64,000 bases of DNA from CAYMEV01 sp964389675 [NCBI: uncultured Candidatus Sumerlaeota bacterium] (GTDB lineage Bacteria > CAYMEV01), in assembly GCA_964389675.1 (NCBI GenBank), contig CAYMEV010000004.1, positions 62,001 to 126,000 of the forward strand, read 5' to 3'. Shown piece after piece: positions 1 through 8,607 of the stretch; within the stretch, counting starts at the first letter, position 1, and the number at the start of each line of letters is the position of its first letter. Position numbers and translations under genes: made by a program. The notes under the pieces were generated by a model. It saw only the letters and a list, made by a program, of their open reading frames with translations, did not search any database and was not told where the DNA came from.

Positions 1-76
1 TTTCAAAGAACTCCAGAGTTTCAGCCTTGTTCTTGTGCATTTTCCAATTGCCGCAAATAAAAGGTCTTCTGTCCAT
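1..76 (-). CDS. tpiA: Triosephosphate isomerase, N-terminal fragment (runs off the window)
   Basis: Only the first 25 codons are in the window. They read MDRRPFICGNWKMHKN and onward, which is the characteristic start of triosephosphate isomerase (the N-W-K-M strand carries the catalytic Lys). The enzyme interconverts dihydroxyacetone phosphate and glyceraldehyde 3-phosphate in the cytoplasm. An AGGAG ribosome site overlaps the pgk stop codon, nine bases upstream, so it is the third gene of a gap-pgk-tpiA operon. The rest of the protein lies outside the window. Confidence 0.93.
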   Translation of the reverse strand, partial: MDRRPFICGNWKMHKNKAETLEFFE

Positions 77-85
77 AAAATACTC

Positions 86-1261
86 CTATTCTAAAATTGC
101 CTTTATCCCTGGCAGGACAACTCCACCAAGAAATTCAAGGCTTGCGCCCCCTCCGGTGGAGACAAAATCAATCATATCCTCAACTCCCGCAACCCCAATG
201 GCCTGAACGGACTCGCCCCCGCCTACAACTGAGAATGCACCTGATTCGCCAATTGCTCTGGCAATTTCAATAGTGCCTTTTGCAAAATTAGGGAACTCAA
301 AAACACCCATCGGGCCATTTAAGAATATTGTCTTTGACCCTCTTATATGGTTTTTAAAAAGCTCTACAGTCTTAGGGCCTATATCCATTCCCATCACTTC
401 ACCGGGTATATCAGGCCCGAAAACCTGCCTCGGGGTATCATTGTCAAATTTTTCCCCGCAAACCCTGTCGACAGGGAGAATTATCTTATCCCGGTACTCC
501 TTGAGGTAATACCTGCATGCATCAAGGGTTTCATCCTCGTTCAAAGACTGGCCGATCGTAAAGCCTCTTGCTTTCAGGAACGGATAAGAGATTCCGCCGC
601 CAAGCAGGCATTTATCAACCCTTTTCAACAGATTTTCCAGGACAGCAAGCTTGCTTGAGAGTTTTGCTCCACCCATTACTGCAATATACGGGGATTCCGG
701 CTCTGCTAACAGTTTTGATAAATTGTTGATCTCATCCTGCATAAGAAAACCGAAACCCTTCGATTTCAAATACCTTGTGATCCCGAATATGGATGCATGG
801 GCTCTGTGGGAGCTTCCGAATGCATCATTGACATAAACATCTGCAAGCTCAGAGAGCTTTTCTGAAAAAACAGGGTCATTTTTATTTTCTTTCTTGAAGA
901 ACCTCAGGTTTTCCAGCAGAAGTATATCGCCATTTCTAAGTGACCTTGACAGACTCAGGGCCTCATCGCCTATACATGACCGGGCAAACTTAATTTGAGG
1001 ATATCTTCCCTTAAGGTATTCAAAAACAGGTTTAAGGCTTTTATCCTCTTCATAACCTGTACCCTCAGGCCTCTTAAAATGAGATGCAAGTATCGGGAAG
1101 CCTCCGTTTTCAAGAATATAATCTATAGTCCTGTATGTACTTACTATGCGCTGATCTTCTGCGACCCTGCCATCTTTAAGGGGAACATTAAAATCTGCCC
1201 TGACGAATACACGCTTATTGCGAAGGTCAAGTTTCTGGATAATCCTGTCTGAAATATCCAT
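86..1261 (-). CDS. pgk: Phosphoglycerate kinase
   Basis: Cytoplasmic glycolytic enzyme that transfers phosphate between 1,3-bisphosphoglycerate and ADP. At 391 residues it has the normal bacterial length. Visible family motifs are RADFNVP (residues 21-27), the substrate-loop motif SHFKRP, GGAKLSSKLAVLENL in the hinge region, NGPMGVFE, and the C-terminal STGGGASLEFL nucleotide-binding loop. It lies ten bases downstream of gap and nine bases upstream of tpiA on the same strand, so the three are almost certainly cotranscribed. Nothing unusual was seen. Confidence 0.98.
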   Translation of the reverse strand: MDISDRIIQKLDLRNKRVFVRADFNVPLKDGRVAEDQRIVSTYRTIDYILENGGFPILASHFKRPEGTGYEEDKSLKPVFEYLKGRYPQIKFARSCIGDEALSLSRSLRNGDILLLENLRFFKKENKNDPVFSEKLSELADVYVNDAFGSSHRAHASIFGITRYLKSKGFGFLMQDEINNLSKLLAEPESPYIAVMGGAKLSSKLAVLENLLKRVDKCLLGGGISYPFLKARGFTIGQSLNEDETLDACRYYLKEYRDKIILPVDRVCGEKFDNDTPRQVFGPDIPGEVMGMDIGPKTVELFKNHIRGSKTIFLNGPMGVFEFPNFAKGTIEIARAIGESGAFSVVGGGESVQAIGVAGVEDMIDFVSTGGGASLEFLGGVVLPGIKAILE

Positions 1262-1271
1262 ACTGCTGCCC

Positions 1272-2279
1272 CTACATCCTGCTTTTGATGTAGAGAGCCA
1301 GATCTACCATCCTGCAGGAATATCCCCATTCATTATCATACCATGCGCAGACCTTTACCAGATTTTTATCTATAACCTTGGTGCAAAGTGAATCAAAAAT
1401 TGAAGAATAATCTGACATGTTGAAATCAACTGATACAAGCGGTTCATCACAATACTGCAGGATTCCTTTCAGATATGTTTCGGATGCATCCTTCATCGTC
1501 TGGTTTATCTGATTCTCATCCGTATCTTTATCTACCAGTACAGTAAGGTCAACCAGTGAAACATTGGGGGTTGGCACCCTGATTGCCATTCCGTCAAGCT
1601 TACCTTTCAGTTCAGGTAGCACCAGGCCGACAGCGGAAGCTGCACCTGTAGTGGTTGGTATCATTGACACAGCAGCTGCCCTTGCCCTTCTCAGGTCCTT
1701 GTGAGGAAGGTCCAGGATGTTCTGGTCATTGGTATATGAATGAATGGTTGTCATAATACCCTTTTTTATGCCGAAATTATTATTTAAAACCATTGCGACA
1801 GGGGCCAGGCAATTTGTCGTACAGGAAGCATTGGATACAATGTGGTCTGTTTGCGGGTTATATTTAGTATGGTTTACACCGCAGACGAATGTAGATATAT
1901 TGCCGCCCTTTGCCGGAGCTGATAGAACAACCTTCTTTGCTCCCGCCTCAAGATGCTTTTTGCAGCTTTCAAAATCACGGAACCTGCCTGTTGATTCAAT
2001 TACAACATCAACATCAAATTCCTTCCATGGGAGTTTTGCAGGATCTTTTTCAGCAAATACCCTCAGTTTTGTACCTTCAACAAAAACCTCATCCTCGTCA
2101 AAGGTAACATCTTTGCAGTATTTGCCCTGGACAGAGTCATATTTTAACAGATGGGCTAATGTTCTGGGATCTGTAAGGTCGTTGACTGCAACGAAATTCA
2201 GATCCTTACATCCGAAGCCTCTCTTGAAGACATTCCTCCCGATTCTTCCAAATCCATTGATTGCAATATTTACTGACAT
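1272..2279 (-). CDS. gapA: Glyceraldehyde-3-phosphate dehydrogenase
   Basis: Phosphorylating GAPDH of glycolysis, 335 residues from the chosen start. The N-terminus MSVNIAINGFGRIGRN is the Rossmann dinucleotide loop. Asp34 (VNDLTD) suggests NAD preference. The catalytic motif SNASCTTNCLAP places the active Cys at about 153. A longer reading adds 14 residues upstream, but the AAGGAGG ribosome site at about 2284-2290 sits at the right distance from the ATG at 2279, so that start is preferred. It is the first gene of the gap-pgk-tpiA operon and has a good promoter upstream. Confidence 0.97.
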   Translation of the reverse strand: MSVNIAINGFGRIGRNVFKRGFGCKDLNFVAVNDLTDPRTLAHLLKYDSVQGKYCKDVTFDEDEVFVEGTKLRVFAEKDPAKLPWKEFDVDVVIESTGRFRDFESCKKHLEAGAKKVVLSAPAKGGNISTFVCGVNHTKYNPQTDHIVSNASCTTNCLAPVAMVLNNNFGIKKGIMTTIHSYTNDQNILDLPHKDLRRARAAAVSMIPTTTGAASAVGLVLPELKGKLDGMAIRVPTPNVSLVDLTVLVDKDTDENQINQTMKDASETYLKGILQYCDEPLVSVDFNMSDYSSIFDSLCTKVIDKNLVKVCAWYDNEWGYSCRMVDLALYIKSRM

Positions 2280-2307
2280 AATTACCTCCTTTTTGAAATG
2301 ATAAGTA

Positions 2308-2337
2308 ATACTATCAATCAAATAGAATTAATGTCAA
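2308..2337 (-). promoter_or_regulatory. Sigma70-type promoter for gap-pgk-tpiA
   Basis: On the minus strand a perfect -35 TTGACA (2332-2337) is followed after 18 bases by TAGTAT (2308-2313, four of six matches to TATAAT). Transcription would start near 2301, giving a leader of about 20 bases that contains the gap ribosome site. Inferred from sequence only. Confidence 0.6.
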
Positions 2338-2370
2338 TCTTTATTATGGGCTTATAATCTTCAGCTGCTG

Positions 2371-4479
2371 TTAAATTCCTATTTCATCAGCAATTTCAAG
2401 CATAGAATCAACAGCAATCCCAATAAACTCTTCAAGGCTTAAGCCAAGCTTCTCTGATTCCATAATCGTCTCCCTGCTTACCTTCTTTGCAAAATCCTTT
2501 TTCTTCATTCTCTTGATCACAGATGATACTTTCACATCCTTAAGCTTTTTGCTTGGCATTATAAGTGCAGTGGCATAGATTATCCCTGTAACTGTTTCAC
2601 TGGAAGCCAGGGCAAAATCCAGGAAAGTTGACCTTTCTTCTCCAAGTCCTTCATTATGCCTCTTTATGGCTTTAATTATATCTCTGTCCACATTTTCTTT
2701 CTCTAATATTTCCAGTGTAAGCAGGCCATGCTTGTCCGGGCTTTGTTCCATATCAAAATCCAGGTCATGAAGAAGGCCTGTAATATAGAAATAATCCTCA
2801 TTCAGCCCGAAATGCCTTGCAACACCCTTCATAACATGGGCTGATGACAGGGTATGCCCTTTAAGCGTAACACTCTTTACATATTTATCGTACAGCTCTC
2901 TGGCTCTGTCAATGGTTATGCCGGGTTCTGAATAATCATTTGCAGAAGCATCCTTATCTTCACTGCTTTTGATATCTGAGTACATACTATCCTCCTCTGT
3001 TTCTGTCTGATCAGACTCTCTGTCAATCCTTACCAAAGGGAATGCAATCACATCCTTTATCAGTTCTGACTCTGTAAGAAGCATGACAAGCCTGTCAATC
3101 CCCAGCCCTACTCCTCCTGTCGGAGGCATGCCATATTCAACTGCCCTCACAAAATATTCATCCATCGGCATAGCTTCTGCAAACCCTGCCCTCAGTTTCT
3201 GACTTTGAGATTCCAGCAATTCCCTCTGTATCACAGGGTCATTCTGCTCTGAATATGCATTGGCAAACTCCCGGCCGTTTATATAGAGCTCAAATCTTTC
3301 AATAAGCCTGTCATCCTTTCTGTGCTTTTTGCATAGAGGCGAACTTTCTTTCGGATAATCTACGACAAAGGCAGGCTGTATGAGGTCCTTCTCGCATAAG
3401 GCTTCAAAAAGAAACATTATAAGCTCTCCCGCTGTTGCTGAAGCGTCTGGATGCTCCTTGCTCTCAATATTATCTGTCAGCTTCCTCAATTCTTCTACAG
3501 TCATTTCATATGGGTTTTTGCCAAGCTCTGCTTCCAGAAGTGATATGAGAGAAACCCTCTTAAAGGGAACCTGCAGATTAATTGTATTTTCACCTGCTTT
3601 AACCGCACTGGAATTATTGATGTGCCTGACAGCATCACTTATCAGGTTCTCAGTAAGAGTCATCATATCATTGTAGTCAACATAGGCCTGATAAATTTCA
3701 AGAAGAGTAAATTCAGGATTATGGGTAGCGTCAATGCCTTCATTCCTGAAAGCTTTCTGCATTGAATAAACCCTGTCAAACCCGCCGACTATATATCTCT
3801 TTAAGTAGAGTTCAGGCGAAATAGATAAAAAAGCATCCGTTTCCAGCGCATTTACATGGGTTTTAAATGGCCTTGCCTCTGCACCGCCGTACATCATCTG
3901 GATTATTGGAATATCCACCTCAAGAAAGCCTTTTGAAGAAAGCCAGTCTCTAATAAACTTCAGTATCCGCGACCTTTTATAAAATACATCCCTGCCCTCT
4001 TTATTCATTATCATATCAAGGCATCGCTGGCGGTATATCATTCCCTTATCCCTGATGCCATGATACTTCTCCGGAAGCTGCCTTATGGCTTTGGAAAGAA
4101 GGGCAAATCTGTCCACAAGAATTGTCGTCTCTCCTGTCCTGGTGGTAAAAACCCTGCCATTAACTCCGATGATATCGCCAACATCCAGTTTCTTCAATAA
4201 TTCATAGCCTTTATCGCCTATTATATCCTTCTTAAAGTAGATCTGAATTTTGCCTGAAAAATCCTGAATATGCATAAAAGTTGCCCTGCCCATCTTCCTG
4301 AGGAGCATAATCCTCCCGGCTGCCGATACATCGAATTCACTCTGCTTATCCTTATTGTATATTCTCAGGATATCATCAATATTATGTGAAATCTGATAAC
4401 TGTAGGGAAAAGGGTCAATCCCTGCATTTCTAAGTTCATATATAAGCTTCTTTCTTTCTTCGGTATAATTGTTTTGCAT
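2371..4479 (-). CDS. lysS: Lysyl-tRNA synthetase (class II) with C-terminal HD-domain hydrolase fusion
   Basis: Residues 1 to about 495 are a complete class II LysRS: N-terminal OB-fold anticodon-binding domain, motif 2 (FRNEGIDATHNPEFT) and motif 3 (GVGLGIDRLVMLL). It charges tRNA-Lys in the cytoplasm. After an acidic Ser/Asp-rich linker (about 496-525) comes about 175 residues of an HD-superfamily domain: SAHVMKGVARHFG, then GLLHDLDFD carrying the His-Asp metal pair, then KHGLLTLEIL. This resembles the stand-alone predicted hydrolases of COG2316. LysRS is normally about 500 residues, so the 702-residue length reflects the fusion. A CAGGAGG ribosome site precedes the ATG. The role of the HD part is unknown. 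Confidence 0.95.
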   Translation of the reverse strand: MQNNYTEERKKLIYELRNAGIDPFPYSYQISHNIDDILRIYNKDKQSEFDVSAAGRIMLLRKMGRATFMHIQDFSGKIQIYFKKDIIGDKGYELLKKLDVGDIIGVNGRVFTTRTGETTILVDRFALLSKAIRQLPEKYHGIRDKGMIYRQRCLDMIMNKEGRDVFYKRSRILKFIRDWLSSKGFLEVDIPIIQMMYGGAEARPFKTHVNALETDAFLSISPELYLKRYIVGGFDRVYSMQKAFRNEGIDATHNPEFTLLEIYQAYVDYNDMMTLTENLISDAVRHINNSSAVKAGENTINLQVPFKRVSLISLLEAELGKNPYEMTVEELRKLTDNIESKEHPDASATAGELIMFLFEALCEKDLIQPAFVVDYPKESSPLCKKHRKDDRLIERFELYINGREFANAYSEQNDPVIQRELLESQSQKLRAGFAEAMPMDEYFVRAVEYGMPPTGGVGLGIDRLVMLLTESELIKDVIAFPLVRIDRESDQTETEEDSMYSDIKSSEDKDASANDYSEPGITIDRARELYDKYVKSVTLKGHTLSSAHVMKGVARHFGLNEDYFYITGLLHDLDFDMEQSPDKHGLLTLEILEKENVDRDIIKAIKRHNEGLGEERSTFLDFALASSETVTGIIYATALIMPSKKLKDVKVSSVIKRMKKKDFAKKVSRETIMESEKLGLSLEEFIGIAVDSMLEIADEIGI

Positions 4480-4518
4480 TAAAATGCCTCCTGTAATATC
4501 ATAAGTCCTTAAGCAGAA

Positions 4519-4547
4519 TATTTAACTAATTACCATACTTATGTCAA
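4519..4547 (-). promoter_or_regulatory. Candidate promoter for lysS
   Basis: Minus strand TTGACA (4542-4547), 17-base spacer, TAAATA (4519-4524). The -35 is perfect and the -10 is weak. It lies in the 89-base divergent spacer between lysS and the kinase-like gene. Confidence 0.45.
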
Positions 4548-4568
4548 GGTATAAAACAAACGGGATAA

Positions 4569-5465
4569 ATGAACAGATTGAGAAAAAGCGCTGAAAGCTT
4601 TCTGGGCAAAAACTTTTCATCCTGGACACTGATATCGCTTGACAGTGCTTCATTAACGTATTATGCCGCTGACAGCTGTGACTGGCTTCTGAGGATAATA
4701 GACAGAAGCTTTTTTTCCAGCAGTATCCTTAAGGCCCATACAGCTGATAATCTGAAGGCACTGGGCAGATATCCCGGTGTTATGGCACTGGAGAATATTG
4801 AAACAGCAAAGGATTTCATTCTGTTCAGGTACAGGTACCTTAAGGATCAGTTATTACTCTCCAGGGTCATTTCAGCATTCAATACATTGCCATATGAGGT
4901 ATCGGCCGCTGTTTTCATACAGCTGCTCATATCACTGGATGCATTGAACAGCCATAACTGCAATCACAGCATCCTTACCCCAGACAATATTCTCATTGAT
5001 GACGGGCTGGTAAGGGTAATGGATTATGGCCTGATTAACGGCCTGATCATGCCGGCAGACATCAGGAAGGCCTTTAAGGGCAATGTCCGGTTTATCCCGG
5101 AAAAGGTCCTTCAGGGTGAAAACGCTGATGCTTCAACTGATATGCAGAATGCTTTAAACATCCTTCTTTATATGATTAAAGATGCTAAATACCAGTATCT
5201 GTCATATGATGAGATACCTGATATTCTTAACCTGAATATCACTTCCCCCGAGAACAGGCATTCGCTCTCTCTGAGGGTTTTGCTCGCAAAGATCCCGGAA
5301 TTTGACAGGGACTGTCATTCATTAATAAAGGCTTTTCTTGACTCGGGGGTTCTCTTAAATTCAGGAAATTTTAGAGGCTCAAGAGTTCTCAGTACTATTA
5401 TTGAAAGAACCAGGTTTCTGCTTTTAAGCAACGAGTACTATCGAAGAAACCAGTATATAGAGTGA
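4569..5465 (+). CDS. Protein-kinase-like protein with degenerate catalytic motifs (putative pseudokinase)
   Basis: 298 residues with the outline of a eukaryotic-type Ser/Thr kinase C-lobe but eroded catalytic residues. HSILTPDN (133-140) aligns with the HRDLKPxN catalytic loop: the His and Asn remain, while the catalytic Asp is replaced by Ile. MDYGL (151-155) matches the DFG motif, and IPEKV (176-180) matches the APE segment, with Asp191 at the place of the helix-F Asp. No glycine-rich loop is recognisable. It probably binds a partner or nucleotide rather than phosphorylating. It starts an operon with an EamA transporter (7-base gap) and diverges from lysS. The kinase-fold assignment is inference from motif spacing. 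Confidence 0.7.
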   Translation: MNRLRKSAESFLGKNFSSWTLISLDSASLTYYAADSCDWLLRIIDRSFFSSSILKAHTADNLKALGRYPGVMALENIETAKDFILFRYRYLKDQLLLSRVISAFNTLPYEVSAAVFIQLLISLDALNSHNCNHSILTPDNILIDDGLVRVMDYGLINGLIMPADIRKAFKGNVRFIPEKVLQGENADASTDMQNALNILLYMIKDAKYQYLSYDEIPDILNLNITSPENRHSLSLRVLLAKIPEFDRDCHSLIKAFLDSGVLLNSGNFRGSRVLSTIIERTRFLLLSNEYYRRNQYIE

Positions 5466-5472
5466 AAAAGGA

Positions 5473-6288
5473 ATGATCTATCCACTTTTAAGCGTATTAT
5501 GCTCCCTTATAATTGCAAACTACCTCAGGCTTATAAAAAATAAAGAAAATGCCTCGATCCTTTCGGTATTTCTGGGGAACTATCTGCTTGCATCCTCATT
5601 CAGCCTTTTTTTGCATAAAGGCATGGATTTTGATCCGGGTTTATTTGAGATTATTCTTGGTTCAGCAACCGGATTCCTTTTTCTTGTCAATTTTCTGATA
5701 TTTCAGAAGAATATAGCAGTAAATAACCTTTCTTTGAGTGTAACAGCCATGAGGATAAGCGTTATAATCCCTGTAATTGCCTCACTAAGCTTCTTCGGCG
5801 AAAGCATAAGTATCCTGAATGGAGCCGGCATCATAGTAATTATCCTATCTTTTCTGAAAAGTGACCGAAAGGGTACTGTTTCTGACCAGAAATGGCTTCT
5901 ATTGCTTTTTGCTGCAACGGGGATGACAGATACAAGCCTGAAGATCTTCGAGATGTACAGCAGCAAGCCTGACAGCATGTTCCTTTTCATTATCTTCTTT
6001 TCAGCGTTCCTTTTCAATCTCGTGTTTATAATATTTGGCAGGTCATTTGACTTCAAACTGTTTCTGTGCGGGCTTCTTCTCGGAATCCCGAATCAGCTTT
6101 CAAGCCTGTTCTTTCTGCTTTCACTCAGGCATTACCCTGCAGCTATAGTATACCCTCTCATAGCCACATTAATTGTAATATTTTCAATCATATCCGACGT
6201 AGTGCTGTGGAAACAGAGGTTCAGCAGGAAGCAGAGAATCTTCTTTGCCCTGATGGTTGCAGGAATAATACTGATAAATATAAGATAA
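5473..6288 (+). CDS. EamA/DMT-family membrane transporter
   Basis: 271-residue inner-membrane protein with about nine to ten hydrophobic helices and short loops. This is the size and pattern of the drug/metabolite transporter (EamA) superfamily with two repeats of about five helices. A conserved-looking feature is the proline-containing helix near the end (HYPAAIVYPLIATLIVIFS), typical of the second EamA repeat. The substrate cannot be deduced. It follows the kinase-like gene by seven bases with an AAGGA site just ahead of the ATG, so the two are probably cotranscribed. Confidence 0.8.
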   Translation: MIYPLLSVLCSLIIANYLRLIKNKENASILSVFLGNYLLASSFSLFLHKGMDFDPGLFEIILGSATGFLFLVNFLIFQKNIAVNNLSLSVTAMRISVIIPVIASLSFFGESISILNGAGIIVIILSFLKSDRKGTVSDQKWLLLLFAATGMTDTSLKIFEMYSSKPDSMFLFIIFFSAFLFNLVFIIFGRSFDFKLFLCGLLLGIPNQLSSLFFLLSLRHYPAAIVYPLIATLIVIFSIISDVVLWKQRFSRKQRIFFALMVAGIILINIR

Positions 6289-6395
6289 GCCTCCCCGGTT
6301 AAAAAGCCTCTCAAGTTAAGATTATATTATAAATAATTATGCCCGGGTTTTTTCCAGGGGACTTTAATTATCTTTCAATGCTTCGTTTTTAGCTT

Positions 6396-7268
6396 TTAAT
6401 TTCTGCTGGTTATAATCAGCCTCGGGACAATACCAGCATTCTTAAGATGTGTCACAGTAAGGTCGCTTGCTGAATTGACAAGTTTCTGCTGAAGTTCCAC
6501 TACCTGTGTTACTTTTGGATTTCTGGACTTTGCCAGGATATCAGCCCATTTATCAAGCACATTTTCATCAATATTTTTGCCTGCATAGAATATTTTCAGG
6601 AATGCCCTGGCTTCCCTTTTCAGGGTGCGGTAAAGCATTTCCCTGTCCTTCATGCCTATACAGCTCTGAACTATTTGCTCCATAGATGCTGCCATTGCGG
6701 GTTTGAGGCCCTGCCCCCACAGTATATCCACAACTTCATCATTGTTCATTTTATTTGTAAGGCTTCTCACAAGCTGGCTGACAATCCCTTCATCAAAAGC
6801 CCTGTCATTTGCCCTGGATTCATAGTAGCGCTTCAATGAATCAGCAATGGTCCTGGCATCGGGAATGTCAATCCTCTTTATCCTGCCTGATACTGGCTGA
6901 TGGGTATTCCCCCTGTCCATATTGATATAGTACCTTTTTGCTTTCTCGTTACCGCATCCATCATGGCCATATACCTTAACCCTGTATTCATCAGAATTGG
7001 GTTCATCCCATATTACTTCGCAATAATACCTTTTTCCCTCGGAATACTCCTTAACAAACTGGCCTCCTGTAATACTCCACTTAACGCTCCTGAATGTACC
7101 GTCTATAACTACTGAATATGTATGCCTTTCACCTAACTTTACATTCTTGGGACCCTGTATATCCTTGAAATGCCCTTCAGGGCAATCAGCATAAATAATC
7201 AGAGCAGATGCAAAAGCAAAAGTAAAAAGAAATGCAGTTAAAAGAGAGAGAAGCTTAGACTTTTTCAT
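6396..7268 (-). CDS. Exported protein with PKD/Ig-like N-terminal domain, unknown function
   Basis: 290 residues. It has a clear Sec signal peptide: KKSK, then a hydrophobic core to about residue 28, with likely cleavage after YAD. Residues about 35-120 look like a beta-sandwich (alternating short strands, SVKWSITGGQF, VIWDEP, YRVKVYGHDGCGN), as in PKD or Ig-like folds. Residues about 130-290 are helical and charged with no motif I recognise. The ATG at 7268 is chosen because AGGAGG lies about six bases upstream; an in-frame TTG two codons earlier is less likely. It is transcribed convergently with the transporter. Function unknown. Confidence 0.75.
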   Translation of the reverse strand: MKKSKLLSLLTAFLFTFAFASALIIYADCPEGHFKDIQGPKNVKLGERHTYSVVIDGTFRSVKWSITGGQFVKEYSEGKRYYCEVIWDEPNSDEYRVKVYGHDGCGNEKAKRYYINMDRGNTHQPVSGRIKRIDIPDARTIADSLKRYYESRANDRAFDEGIVSQLVRSLTNKMNNDEVVDILWGQGLKPAMAASMEQIVQSCIGMKDREMLYRTLKREARAFLKIFYAGKNIDENVLDKWADILAKSRNPKVTQVVELQQKLVNSASDLTVTHLKNAGIVPRLIITSRN

Positions 7269-7377
7269 ATTCAACCTCCAAAATCATTAACAATGATAAT
7301 ACCTGATTATTATATCTCTTTTTTAATATCTTTAAATATATTTCTTTATCGACCACACCTGAGGCCTTAACTCTATG

Positions 7378-7408
7378 TGAAGCAAAAGGGACCATCCCCT
7401 TTGCTTCA
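7378..7408. repeat. REP-like palindrome, copy 1
   Basis: A near-perfect inverted repeat: TGAAGCAAA and AGGGA on the left pair with TCCC and TTTGCTTCA on the right around a short CA-containing centre. A second compact hairpin (GGGGC-TGT-GCCCC, 7420-7432) follows directly. A diverged copy lies about 270 bases downstream. The arrangement resembles REP/RAYT-type intergenic repeats, but no transposase is nearby. Confidence 0.5.
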
Positions 7409-7645
7409 TAAGTTTCGCAGGGGCTGTGCCCCATGTACCGCCTAAACTCAAATTATCAAATCACCAAATGATATCCTCTTATATCCCTCATTATTTTTTT
7501 TAATCTATGATAAAGGTTATATGACTGGTAAATCAAATGCATATTATCATGCCCCAGATAAAATTAGATGATCCTTTCAGCTATTTTAACACTCATTTCC
7601 AGAGAAATCAAGTTTCAGATCATTTCTGTCAGAAAAAAATATAAA

Positions 7646-7676
7646 TGAAACAAAAAGGACCGTTCCCTCTGCTTTT
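7646..7676. repeat. REP-like palindrome, diverged copy 2
   Basis: TGAAACAAAAAGGACC followed by GTTCCCTCTGCTTTTTT matches the first palindrome (7378-7408) at most positions, including the GGACC centre. Its right arm has degenerated, so pairing is weaker. The 496-base gap 7269-7764 otherwise holds AT-rich DNA and the promoter of the MBL gene. I see no credible reading frame in it. Confidence 0.4.
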
Positions 7677-7711
7677 TTGGCACAATAGAGATTTCTGTTT
7701 TATTGATTTGC

Positions 7712-7740
7712 TTGCAAAACAGCTTTAAGCGGGATATAAT
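7712..7740 (+). promoter_or_regulatory. Sigma70-type promoter for the MBL hydrolase and kinase genes
   Basis: TTGCAA (7712-7717), exactly 17 bases, then a perfect TATAAT (7735-7740). The predicted start is near 7747, leaving a leader of about 18 bases before the TTG initiation codon at 7765. Confidence 0.6.
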
Positions 7741-7764
7741 ATTAATATTCGGGGTTATTTATCT

Positions 7765-8607
7765 TTGAATGATATAAGGATACAGATACTTGTTGACAAT
7801 AATACCTTTATTGACCGCTATTATCTTGGCGAGCCTGGTTTATCCGTTTTTGTGGAAACAGATGGGAAAAGGATACTCTTTGACACTGGCTACAGCAATA
7901 TAATAATAGAGAATGCAGGCAAGATGTCCATAAACCTCCTTGACCTTGACCATATAGTATTATCTCATGGCCATATCGACCATACCGGCGGCCTGGACTG
8001 TATATGCAGGCTGTTTCTGGAAGCCTTCCTTGAAAAAAGGGAATTCAGGCTTCCGGAGATAATAGCACATCCCGGCGCATTCCTGCCCAAAAGGCTTGAA
8101 AAACATATCAGTATCGGCTCCAATATAGGGATAGGTCACCTCAGGGACATATTCCCTGTCAGGCTTTCAAAGGAACCCCTGATCATGGGCAATATGGCCT
8201 TTTTAGGAGAAATCCCCCATAATAACAGCTTCGAAGCAAAAGGAAGCATGGGATTTGTAAAATTCCAGGAAGGCTGGGTAGAGGATCACCTCGTTGATGA
8301 TACAGCCCTGGCAATAGATACCAGAAATGGGCTAATAATTATCACCGGTTGCTCACACAGTGGAATATGCAATATTGCTGACCGGGCTGCAAAAATATTC
8401 AACAGGCATAAGATACTGGACATTATTGGGGGATTACACCTGATCAATGCTTCGGATGAGGTCATCGACAAAACCATAGGCCGGCTTAAAGAATATAAAC
8501 CCGAGAACATACATCCCTGCCACTGTACCGGGCAGAATGCCATTCATCGCTTAAAACGCCACTTTAACGTTTATGAGACAGCAGTAGGCCTTAAAATTGA
8601 ATATTGA
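7765..8607 (+). CDS. MBL-fold metallohydrolase (COG1237-like)
   Basis: 280-residue cytoplasmic metallo-beta-lactamase-fold protein. The metal-binding motif is SHGHIDHTGG (His68, His70, Asp72, His73). Further ligands are plausible in GCSHSGICN and HPCHCTG. The overall pattern matches the COG1237 group, related to the dihydropterin ribofuranosyl-aminobenzene phosphate synthase-like proteins, but the substrate is not known from sequence. Initiation is at a TTG: the only nearby ATG (7769) is out of frame, and the N-terminus fits the family. The stop overlaps the ATG of the following kinase gene (TGATG), so translation is probably coupled. Confidence 0.85.
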   Translation: MNDIRIQILVDNNTFIDRYYLGEPGLSVFVETDGKRILFDTGYSNIIIENAGKMSINLLDLDHIVLSHGHIDHTGGLDCICRLFLEAFLEKREFRLPEIIAHPGAFLPKRLEKHISIGSNIGIGHLRDIFPVRLSKEPLIMGNMAFLGEIPHNNSFEAKGSMGFVKFQEGWVEDHLVDDTALAIDTRNGLIIITGCSHSGICNIADRAAKIFNRHKILDIIGGLHLINASDEVIDKTIGRLKEYKPENIHPCHCTGQNAIHRLKRHFNVYETAVGLKIEY

